This document shows positions 1 through 4,983 of a stretch of 8,307 nt of DNA, piece after piece; the first letter of the stretch is position 1; every line of letters begins with the position of its first letter. The stretch is taken from positions 1 to 8,307 of the forward strand of contig JBIOTQ010000043.1 in the NCBI GenBank assembly GCA_044866075.1. The letters run 5' to 3'. The position numbers were made by a program, and so were the translations under genes. Source of the DNA: JBASRP01 sp044866075. Its GTDB lineage: Bacteria; Actinomycetota; AC-67. The notes under the pieces were generated by a model. That model had not been told where the DNA came from, did not search any database, and saw nothing but the letters and a program-made list of their open reading frames with translations.

Positions 1-128
1 GGTCGCTGTCTGATTGAGCCGCCTCGCCGCACGACCACCATGGCCTCTCGACGGCCGAATAGATGACTGGATCCGAACATCCCACACTGGGCAAGCGGCA
101 CCGACCGAACTCGCATCAGGAAGGACCC

Positions 129-157
129 ACATGCCACCCTAACCTTGACATGCCACC
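129..157. repeat. 10-bp direct repeat, 19-bp period
   Basis: ACATGCCACC occurs at 129-138 and again at 148-157, so the copies are offset by 19 bases, about two helical turns. The second copy overlaps a TTGACA (145-150). Nothing else in 1-207 looks like a gene: I found no convincing coding frame, tRNA or sigma continuation there. A regulatory role for the repeat is speculation. Confidence 0.3.
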
Positions 158-191
158 GCCCTTCATAGATGACGCGTCAGACGCTTCCGTC

Positions 192-209
192 AGGAGTCCA
201 CCCACTCCT
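192..209 (-). terminator. Short hairpin overlapping the mini-sigma stop codon
   Basis: On the minus strand AGGAGT, a 6-base GGGTGG loop and ACTCCT form a perfect 6-bp stem that begins inside the TAG stop of the sigma-like gene. No T-tract follows, so it is at best a weak or factor-assisted terminator and may be chance. Confidence 0.2.
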
Positions 210-549
210 ATTCGTCACGCAGAGCGTTCTCGATCGCCTCGCGGATCCACCACGTCGCGAATGTCGAGAAGCGAAAACCCTTCGATGCGTCGAACTTCTC
301 GACTGCCCTGACGAGCCCGATGTTGCCCTCCTGGATGAGGTCCAGGAGACGCACGCCCCGGCCCTCGTACCTTCGGGCGATGGAAACGACCAGCCTCAGA
401 TTGGCCTCGATGAGCTCTCGCCTCGCCACCTGAGCGTCCGGGCCGTTAACAATCTGCTTCGCCAGCTCGAGCTCTCGGTCACGGGTGAGGAGGGGCGCTT
501 TCGAGATCTCGCGCAGATAATCACGCAGGACGCGGCGGTCGTCATCCAT
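208..549 (-). CDS. Truncated sigma-70-family protein, regions 1.2 and 2 only
   Basis: This 113-residue protein matches the core of a primary or group 2 sigma factor. Region 1.2 lies at about residues 5-33 (DYLREISKAPLLTR). Regions 2.1-2.3 follow, with EANLRLVVSIARRYEGRG and LDLIQEGNIGLVRAVEKF, the helix that docks on the beta' clamp. Region 2.4 is FSTFATWWIREAIENAL, and the protein stops at TAG right after it. Regions 3 and 4 (-35 binding) are absent, and none of the three frames downstream to position 1 continues the homology. The melting aromatics are present (F97, W100, W101). The two positions matching E. coli sigma-70 Q437 and T440, which read base -12, are E104 and E107. The start is ATG at 549; I see no good Shine-Dalgarno, so the start is moderately sure. 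It could be a split sigma subunit, a decoy or antagonist, or a decayed gene. The intact reading frame and domain-edge stop favour a functional product. Confidence 0.85.
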   Translation of the reverse strand: MDDDRRVLRDYLREISKAPLLTRDRELELAKQIVNGPDAQVARRELIEANLRLVVSIARRYEGRGVRLLDLIQEGNIGLVRAVEKFDASKGFRFSTFATWWIREAIENALRDE

Positions 550-578
550 TGGGAGGGCAGGGAATGTTCGCCGCGCCC

Positions 579-596
579 TCCGGCGTTCCTGCCGGA
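579..596. promoter_or_regulatory. Dyad in the divergent sigma-like/protease intergenic region
   Basis: TCCGGC, a 6-base spacer GTTCCT and GCCGGA form a perfect inverted repeat within the 63-base gap between the divergent sigma-like gene and the S1C protease. It lies just upstream of the protease Shine-Dalgarno. It could be an operator or an mRNA hairpin. Such short dyads are frequent in GC-rich DNA, so confidence is low. Confidence 0.25.
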
Positions 597-600
597 TCGA

Positions 601-606
601 GAGGAG
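601..606 (+). promoter_or_regulatory. Shine-Dalgarno of the S1C protease
   Basis: GAGGAG ends 6 bases before the ATG at 613. It fixes the protease start there, although the frame is open upstream to 169. Confidence 0.75.
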
Positions 607-612
607 CAACCA

Positions 613-1632
613 ATGGCAGACCTCGAGTACATCGACTCGATCCTCGGCCCGAGCCAGCCGGGCACGGGTGGGTGGGTTGAATCCGATCCGACCGACGAGG
701 CGCTCGACGCGTACTCCAAGGTCGTGTCCGGCGTGGCCCGGCGGCTCGCGCCGTCGGTCGCGAACCTCCGCGTTGCCCGCAAGGTGCGCGGCGGGAGGAC
801 CTTCGAGGGCGCCGGCTCCGGCGTCGTCATCACTCCGGACGGATTCATGCTCACCTCGGCGCACGTCGTCGGCTCGCCCGACGCGACGGGACGCGCATCG
901 TTCGTCGACGGGCGCGAACTCGACTTCACGGTCGTCGGAATGGACCCACTGTCCGACTTCGCCGTGCTTCGCACCGACGGGCGGGAGCTGCCGGCCGCCG
1001 AGCTCGGAGACGCGGAACAGCTGCGCGTCGGGCAGCTCGTCGTCGCGATCGGCAACCCGTTCGGCTTCGCCGGTTCGGTGACGGCCGGCGTCGTCTCGGC
1101 GCTCGGCCGTTCGCTGCCGACGCGTTCGGGTCAGGCCGTGCGTTACGTCGAGAACGTGATCCAGACGGACGCCGCGCTCAACCCCGGGAACTCCGGGGGC
1201 GCGCTCGCGAACGGCAACGGCCAGGTAGTCGGCGTGAACACAGCCGTCGCGGGGGTAGGCCTCGGCCTCGCGGTGCCGATCAACACCGCAACGAGAAAGA
1301 TCGTCGGCGCTCTGATGCGCGACGGCCGCGTGCGCCGCGCGTACATCGGCATCGCCGGCGGGTCGCGCCCGGTTCCGCCGCGCCTCGCGGCCGCGGTCGG
1401 TCGCGACGCATGTGTGGAGATCGTTCAGGTCGTTCCCGGGTCACCCGCAGCGGCCGCCGGGCTCCGGCCGGAGGACCTCGTCGTCGACGTGGACGGGATC
1501 CCCGTGCGGGGGGCCGACGACCTCCAGCGCCTGATGGTCGGCGAGCTGATCGGCAAGCAGGTCATCTTGACGATCTTCCGGAACGGCAAGCTCCAGCCGC
1601 TCGAGGTCGTCCCGGTCGAGCTCGAGCTCTAG
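613..1632 (+). CDS. HtrA/DegP-like serine protease (S1C) with one PDZ domain, no signal peptide
   Basis: This is a 339-residue serine endopeptidase of the trypsin-fold S1C (HtrA) family, which degrades or triages misfolded proteins. The catalytic triad is clear: H84 in TSAHVV, D115 in SDFAVL and S194 in NPGNSGG. A single PDZ domain covers roughly residues 265-335, including the GSPAAAAGL carboxylate-binding region and the LMVGELIG helix. Unlike most actinobacterial HtrA proteins, there is no N-terminal signal peptide or transmembrane segment: residues 1-45 are acidic and hydrophilic (MADLEYIDSILGPS). The sequence therefore predicts a cytosolic protease. The ATG at 613 is chosen for its Shine-Dalgarno. 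The open frame back to 169 is antisense to the sigma-like gene and has no family similarity. The cupin follows after 11 bases, and the divergent neighbour is the mini-sigma. Confidence 0.92.
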   Translation: MADLEYIDSILGPSQPGTGGWVESDPTDEALDAYSKVVSGVARRLAPSVANLRVARKVRGGRTFEGAGSGVVITPDGFMLTSAHVVGSPDATGRASFVDGRELDFTVVGMDPLSDFAVLRTDGRELPAAELGDAEQLRVGQLVVAIGNPFGFAGSVTAGVVSALGRSLPTRSGQAVRYVENVIQTDAALNPGNSGGALANGNGQVVGVNTAVAGVGLGLAVPINTATRKIVGALMRDGRVRRAYIGIAGGSRPVPPRLAAAVGRDACVEIVQVVPGSPAAAAGLRPEDLVVDVDGIPVRGADDLQRLMVGELIGKQVILTIFRNGKLQPLEVVPVELEL

Positions 1633-1635
1633 AAT
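1630..1635 (+). promoter_or_regulatory. Putative -10 box of the cupin gene, overlapping the protease stop
   Basis: TAGAAT fits TAnnnT, and its first three bases are the TAG stop of the protease. It ends 8 bases before the cupin GTG. No clear Shine-Dalgarno precedes that GTG, so a near-leaderless internal transcript is plausible. I see no -35 match. Confidence 0.4.
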
Positions 1636-1643
1636 CTCAGGCC

Positions 1644-2045
1644 GTGAACGCCAAGTACTGCCAGATCATTCGCAACTGCGACGTCGTCGAACCGCCGACC
1701 GGCGCCGCATACTTCGGCGCGATCAGCGCGGAGACGGTCGGGACGACGGGCCTCTGGTACGGGCTGATCAAGGTCGCGCCGGGCCATCGGACGAAGGCGC
1801 ACACACATCCGCACGAGACGGGGCTGTACGTCGTGAAGGGCGCGTTCGACGTCTACTCGGGTGCCGCGATGGACGAGTCGTTCACCGCGTCCGAGCGCGA
1901 CTTCGTGCTGATCCCGGCGAACGTTCCCCACGTCGCCATCAACAAGAGCGCCGACTCGCCGGTGTTCGCGATCGTTGCGCGTTCGGACCCGCGTCACGTC
2001 GAACCGGCCGAGATGAAGCCCGAGCTCGACCAGCTCGTTCCCTAG
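1644..2045 (+). CDS. Small single-domain cupin protein
   Basis: This 133-residue protein is a single conserved beta-barrel of the cupin_2 type. Motif 1 lies at about residues 47-66 (GHRTKAHTHPHETGLYVVKG). Motif 2 is FVLIPANVPHVAIN, about residues 87-100. Likely metal ligands are H53, H55 and/or H57, E58 and H96. The acidic residue sits one position earlier than in the textbook HxH(x)3-4E pattern, as in cupins with an ETxxYV variant. Substrate and reaction cannot be read from the sequence; related proteins include oxygenases, isomerases and small-molecule sensors. GTG at 1644 is taken as start because the conserved fold begins soon after and the protease ends 11 bases upstream. Translation may start leaderless or by reinitiation after the protease. 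The stop is shared, as CTAG, with the convergent cyclophilin. Confidence 0.85.
   Translation: MNAKYCQIIRNCDVVEPPTGAAYFGAISAETVGTTGLWYGLIKVAPGHRTKAHTHPHETGLYVVKGAFDVYSGAAMDESFTASERDFVLIPANVPHVAINKSADSPVFAIVARSDPRHVEPAEMKPELDQLVP
2042..2045. other. CTAG shared by two convergent stop codons (cupin/cyclophilin)
   Basis: The palindrome CTAG gives TAG on the plus strand (2043-2045, cupin) and TAG on the minus strand (2044-2042, cyclophilin). The convergent genes overlap by 4 bases, leaving no room for a terminator between them. Confidence 0.95.
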
Positions 2046-2551
2046 TCCTCGCTGATCTCCACCTTCTCGAGCGTAACGGCGGGATCCGGGCGGTCATTGC
2101 GGGTTTTCGACGCGGCGATCTTCTGGACGACGTCGAAGCCCTCGACCACCTCGCCGAAGATCGTGTGCTTGCCGGTGAGCCACGGCGTCGGAACCTCGGT
2201 GATGAAGAACTGCGAGCCGTTGGTGTTCGCACCCGCGTTCGCCATCGCGAGAAGGCCCGGCTTGTCGAAGGACGGGCCGCCCTTCGTCTCGTCCTCGAAC
2301 TGATACCCGGGTCCGCCCGTACCGGTTCCGAGCGGATCGCCGCCCTGGATCATGAAGTCCTTGATCACACGGTGAAAGATCGTGCCGTCGTAAAGAGGCT
2401 CGTTGCGCCTCTCGCCGCTCCGCGGGTCGCGCCATTCCTTCCCGCCGGTCGCGAGCCCGACGAAATTCTCGACGGTCTTCGGCGCGTGCTCGGGGGTCAG
2501 CTTCACGCGGATGTCTCCGAGCGTGGTCTTGAGCGTGGCGAATTGCGTCAC
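2042..2551 (-). CDS. Cyclophilin-type peptidyl-prolyl cis-trans isomerase
   Basis: This 169-residue protein interconverts cis and trans peptide bonds before proline and assists protein folding. Family signatures are strong: FHRVI with catalytic R61, FMIQGGDP (66-73), MANAGANTNGSQFFI (103-117), and WLTGKHTIFG (124-133), where W124 and H129 match CypA W121 and H126. It is a minimal single-domain cyclophilin of normal length. It has no signal peptide or lipobox, so it should be cytosolic. It starts with GTG at 2551 behind a strong AAGGAGG. It lies 27 bases downstream of greA on the same strand and is probably co-transcribed with it. Confidence 0.95.
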   Translation of the reverse strand: MTQFATLKTTLGDIRVKLTPEHAPKTVENFVGLATGGKEWRDPRSGERRNEPLYDGTIFHRVIKDFMIQGGDPLGTGTGGPGYQFEDETKGGPSFDKPGLLAMANAGANTNGSQFFITEVPTPWLTGKHTIFGEVVEGFDVVQKIAASKTRNDRPDPAVTLEKVEISED

Positions 2552-2556
2552 GGCGT

Positions 2557-2563
2557 CCTCCTT
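2557..2563 (-). promoter_or_regulatory. Shine-Dalgarno of the cyclophilin gene
   Basis: The minus strand reads AAGGAGG, 5 bases before the GTG at 2551. This is the strongest ribosome-binding site in the window. It sits at the second gene of a presumed operon and supports the GTG start. Confidence 0.85.
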
Positions 2564-2578
2564 GGGGTCGAGTTTTCT

Positions 2579-3079
2579 CTAGGATCCGTCCCAGGGACGG
2601 ATCGCGACGATCTCGTACGTGAAGTTGCCGCCCGGCGCTTCGTAGACGACCTTGTCGCCGGCCTTCCTCCCGATAAGGGCCGACCCCAGCGGCGATTTCG
2701 TCGTCACGGTTCGGGCGCCTTTCGCGCGCTCTTCCGCGGACGCCGCGACGAGGTAGGTGTCTTCGTCGTCGTCGCCGGGCTGCCGGACGACGACGAGCAT
2801 GCCGGGCGTCACGACGTCGCTCTCGGACGGCGCGGCCACGATCTCGGCGTTCTTGAGCGTCCAGGCGAGCTTGCGGATGCGCGCTTCCATCAAGCCCTGT
2901 TCGTCTTTGGTGGCGTGGTACTCCGCGTTCTCGGAGAGGTCCCCGAGCTCTCGCGCGCGCAGCAGACGAGCGGCGACCTCTTTGCGGCCGGTGGTCGTCA
3001 GATGGTCGTGCTCGGCCTTGAGTCGCTCGAACGCGGCCTTCGTGAGGACGGGTTTCTGCTCTTGTTCAGAGGGGGGCAC
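2579..3079 (-). CDS. greA: Transcription elongation factor GreA
   Basis: This 166-residue protein binds the RNA polymerase secondary channel and stimulates cleavage of backtracked RNA. The N-terminal coiled coil (about residues 12-82) carries the loop ELGDLSENAEYHATKDEQG, whose D47 and E50 match the two acidic tip residues of E. coli GreA (D41, E44). The C-terminal FKBP-like domain contains SPLGSALIGRKAGDKV (129-144) and the terminal YEIVAI strand. The length is close to the usual 158-165. The frame runs far upstream to 3433, but homology begins only after the GTG at 3079. That GTG lies 8 bases after a TAGACT hexamer and has no Shine-Dalgarno. The gene is divergent from the HesB-like gene and leads a probable operon with the cyclophilin. 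Confidence 0.95.
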   Translation of the reverse strand: MPPSEQEQKPVLTKAAFERLKAEHDHLTTTGRKEVAARLLRARELGDLSENAEYHATKDEQGLMEARIRKLAWTLKNAEIVAAPSESDVVTPGMLVVVRQPGDDDEDTYLVAASAEERAKGARTVTTKSPLGSALIGRKAGDKVVYEAPGGNFTYEIVAIRPWDGS

Positions 3080-3087
3080 GGACGGAG

Positions 3088-3093
3088 AGTCTA
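3088..3093 (-). promoter_or_regulatory. Putative -10 box of greA
   Basis: The minus strand reads TAGACT (TAnnnT), ending 8 bases before the greA GTG at 3079, with no Shine-Dalgarno between. This is consistent with a leaderless or nearly leaderless transcript. No good -35 is present. Confidence 0.45.
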
Positions 3094-3107
3094 GCGCCGC
3101 GGCCGCA

Positions 3108-3113
3108 TAGCAT
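3108..3113 (+). promoter_or_regulatory. Putative -10 box of the HesB-like gene (leaderless)
   Basis: TAGCAT ends 6 bases before the ATG at 3120, so transcription should begin at or next to the start codon. The identical hexamer at identical spacing precedes the bPH2 gene at 6150. No Shine-Dalgarno or -35 is apparent. Confidence 0.5.
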
Positions 3114-3119
3114 TGACCG

Positions 3120-3380
3120 ATGGTCGTAGAGGTAACACCCCGCGCGATCGAGGTCCTCAAACGCGCGCTTGGGGCGGGGCGGCTGGACCCCAGCGAGGTA
3201 GGGATACGGGTGTCGCTGGCGAGAAGCCTGCGCGGCACCGAGCTCCGGACCGGCTTCGCGGAGCAAGCCGAGCCGGGTGAGGAGACGATCGAGGCGGGGG
3301 GGATCCGGCTCTTCGTGAACTCGGATATCTCGGGGACCCTCGATATCGGGGACGAGCACGACCGGATCGTCCTTAGATAG
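3120..3380 (+). CDS. Cysteine-free HesB/IscA-like protein
   Basis: This 86-residue protein has the A-type iron-sulfur carrier pattern: an N-terminal VEVTPRAIEVLKRAL helix, a GIRVSLARSLRG strand region, the FAEQAEPGEETIEAGGIRLFV hairpin region and a short C-terminal strand. Canonical IscA/HesB proteins have about 105-120 residues and bind iron or clusters through a CSG cysteine and a C-terminal CxC. Here the CSG position falls in SLRG, the CxC tail is missing, and the protein contains no cysteine at all. A classical cluster-carrier role is therefore unlikely. It may be a structural or sensory derivative of the fold. The assignment rests on pattern and hydrophobic spacing and would benefit from a profile search. 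The ATG start is supported by the TAGCAT box. It is divergent from greA. Confidence 0.65.
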   Translation: MVVEVTPRAIEVLKRALGAGRLDPSEVGIRVSLARSLRGTELRTGFAEQAEPGEETIEAGGIRLFVNSDISGTLDIGDEHDRIVLR

Positions 3381-3580
3381 AAGCGTCTCGTTCCGCCGAA
3401 ACAGGGACACACCGGTCGCCTTAGGCCAAACATAGCTCAACCACATCTAGACGACCGGCGCCCACTAGGAGTAGGAAGAATTTCACGTATCCACAGGGTC
3501 ACCCGTTCCGTTTCCTTGTAGGGGCGGTTGACCTGATGTCGGGGAGGCCGGCGTTGGCCTCGGGGAAAGGACGACCCAAG
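3381..3580. other. 200-base intergenic/leader region
   Basis: This is the longest gap inside the gene array. I see no tRNA, no plausible small ORF with a ribosome-binding site, and no full TAnnnT box suitably placed. It is less GC-rich than its surroundings between about 3395 and 3525. It ends in a hairpin and the Shine-Dalgarno of the zinc-ribbon gene. An in-frame ATG at 3536 could extend that protein by 15 residues, but this is less likely than the ATG at 3581. Confidence 0.5.
3544..3561 (+). promoter_or_regulatory. Hairpin just upstream of the zinc-ribbon gene ribosome-binding site
   Basis: GAGGCC, the loop GGCGTT and GGCCTC form a perfect 6-bp stem ending 3 bases before the Shine-Dalgarno (GAAAGGA, 3565-3571; 9 bases to the ATG). 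In the mRNA leader it could affect translation. That function is inferred only from position. Confidence 0.3.
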
Positions 3581-4339
3581 ATGGCGAAGGCAGCCAAGAC
3601 CACTTGTGACCGGTGTGAATCGCGCATCACCGTGGGCAACCCGTTCTGCGGTTCCTGCGGCTACCCGACGACATGGGCGTCGCATGACGAGCGGGCGGCG
3701 TGGGAGGTCGCTCAGTACCGCGAGAAGACCATGAGCGCCCCGATCAGCAAGATCGCCGACGACGCACCGCGTACGCGAGCGGCTACGCGCGTCGACGTCG
3801 TAGAACGGCCGAAGGCGCCGCGCGAGCGGAAGATCCTCGGCTCGCTGTTCGGACGCCGGCGCGCGCACACCACCACGATCTCGTTGCCGGAGCCGAAGCG
3901 GGTTGAGCCGCCGACCGCGGAGCCCGCGTCCGCACCCGTGCTGACGATGGTGCGCCCGGAACCGGAGCCCGTCGTGAAGCCCGAGCCGAAGCCCGTCGCT
4001 GCGGCACCAGCGATCGCGCCCAAGCCTGTGGTCGCTCCGAAGCCCGTGGCTCCGGTCGCGCCGCGGCCCACATCGCGCGTCCGCGCGCCGAAGGCCGAAC
4101 GCACGATGGCGGCTAAGGCGCCCGCGTCGAAGGCCGACGGACTCGTGTCGAAGGTCGAGCGCGCGATGAACGACAACGAAGCGCTCATCGACACACCGGC
4201 GACGGTTCTCGCGATGCGTCTGCTCAACCAGCGGGTGCGCGAGCTCGATGAGAAGGTGCAGCGCCTCGAGAGAGAGCTCGAAGCGGCGAAGGCGACACCC
4301 GCCGCGGCGCCTGAGACATCGCGCAACGTCGCTCGCTAG
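3581..4339 (+). CDS. Zinc-ribbon protein with Pro/Ala/Lys-rich linker and C-terminal coiled coil, function unknown
   Basis: This 252-residue protein is not assigned to a named family. Residues 9-26 hold two CxxC pairs (C9, C12 and C23, C26) spaced as in a small zinc ribbon. A charged stretch follows with a basic patch (RERKILGSLFGRRR, 80-93). About 105-175 is low-complexity and rich in Pro, Ala, Lys and Glu, with KPEPKP and APKPV units, probably an extended linker. Residues 190-238 are predicted helical. They include a heptad-like segment (LLNQRVRELDEKVQRLEREL) that should form a coiled coil. There is no transmembrane segment or signal peptide. The start at 3581 is chosen for its Shine-Dalgarno and because the zinc ribbon begins nearby; ATG 3536 is possible. 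It may be an oligomeric nucleic-acid or protein adaptor, but no function is claimed. It shares a CTAG stop overlap with the convergent HAD gene. Confidence 0.85.
   Translation: MAKAAKTTCDRCESRITVGNPFCGSCGYPTTWASHDERAAWEVAQYREKTMSAPISKIADDAPRTRAATRVDVVERPKAPRERKILGSLFGRRRAHTTTISLPEPKRVEPPTAEPASAPVLTMVRPEPEPVVKPEPKPVAAAPAIAPKPVVAPKPVAPVAPRPTSRVRAPKAERTMAAKAPASKADGLVSKVERAMNDNEALIDTPATVLAMRLLNQRVRELDEKVQRLERELEAAKATPAAAPETSRNVAR
4336..4339. other. CTAG shared by two convergent stop codons (zinc-ribbon/HAD)
   Basis: This is the second instance of the pattern seen at 2042. The plus-strand TAG at 4337-4339 and the minus-strand TAG at 4338-4336 come from one palindrome, giving a 4-base convergent overlap. 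Confidence 0.95.
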
Positions 4340-4983
4340 ACGACGTCACGCAATCCGACGCCGAGGAACTCCTCGAGCTGAGGGATCGTCTCGCCGGCCG
4401 TCCGGTGCTGGATGCCGCGCATCCCGACCGCCGTGGCGCCGTCCGCGTTGACCTGGAAGTCGTCGACGAACACGCATTCCGACGGCTCGGCCTTCAGTCG
4501 GTCCGCCGCCAGCAGGTAGATCTCCGGCTGTGGCTTGCGCAGGCCGACCTCGCCGGAGATCACGACCGCATCGAAGAGCTCGTCGAACATCTCGCGCTGG
4601 TAGCCGCCTTCGCCGTAGTTGCCGCCCCACGAGTTCGAGATCAGTCCGGTCGGGACGTTCCGTTCGCGGGCCCGGCGCACGGCGCCGATCATGGCCTCGT
4701 CCGGCCCGACACGGCTGAAGAGCCGCACCTTCAGGTTGTCCGGAACGATCGCGCTTCCGAGCGCCTCGTTGAACAGCGTCGCGAGCCGCGTGTCGAACTC
4801 CTCCAGAGCGATCTTGCCCCTCTCGACGAGCGTGAAAGGGTCGTCCTCGGTGCGCGCGACGTCGCGCATGCAGCGCCAGAGCGCTTCCGGGTCGATGCCT
4901 TCGGCGCGCGCGAACGCAGCGAACGATTCGCGTACGGGCGTGGTCAGCACGCCACCGAAGTCGAGCAGCAGCGTCTTAGCCAG
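4336..4983 (-). CDS. HAD-superfamily hydrolase (HAD-IA / epoxide hydrolase N-domain type)
   Basis: This protein has about 215 residues if it starts at the CTG at 4983. The HAD motifs are motif I LLLDFGGVLT with nucleophile D8, motif II LISNS (S116), motif III with K150 in GLRKPQPEIY, and motif IV FVDD (D174, D175). The DFGGV form, without the second motif-I Asp, and the helical cap (about 17-95) resemble the phosphatase-like N-domains of soluble epoxide hydrolase and ACAD10. The substrate is unknown. No ATG, GTG or TTG lies close before motif I. A CTG sits 8 bases after GGAGGT and overlaps the end of the phosphotransferase gene by 8 bases, so translational coupling is likely. The alternative start, GTG at 5025, adds 14 residues but has no usable ribosome-binding site. 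Confidence 0.88.
   Translation of the reverse strand: MAKTLLLDFGGVLTTPVRESFAAFARAEGIDPEALWRCMRDVARTEDDPFTLVERGKIALEEFDTRLATLFNEALGSAIVPDNLKVRLFSRVGPDEAMIGAVRRARERNVPTGLISNSWGGNYGEGGYQREMFDELFDAVVISGEVGLRKPQPEIYLLAADRLKAEPSECVFVDDFQVNADGATAVGMRGIQHRTAGETIPQLEEFLGVGLRDVV

Noticed and set aside
145..171. Canonical plus-strand promoter from TTGACA
   Set aside because: The best -10 (TAGATG, 166-171) is poor and the spacer is only 15 bases. The nearest plus-strand gene is over 400 bases away, across the sigma-like gene.
1..207. Continuation of the sigma factor (regions 3-4) or a tRNA downstream of the sigma stop
   Set aside because: I read all three minus frames and found no region 3 or 4 motif. 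No cloverleaf or TPsiC-like sequence was found either.
169..612. 148-residue N-terminal extension of the S1C protease
   Set aside because: It is antisense to the sigma-like gene and has no signal peptide or homology. The ATG at 613 has a strong Shine-Dalgarno.
2165..3094. 309-codon plus-strand open frame
   Set aside because: It is antisense to the cyclophilin and GreA genes, both of which have full family motifs.
3437..3868. Minus-strand gene across the 3381-3580 gap
   Set aside because: There is no ribosome-binding site, the composition is arginine-rich, and most of it is antisense to the zinc-ribbon gene.
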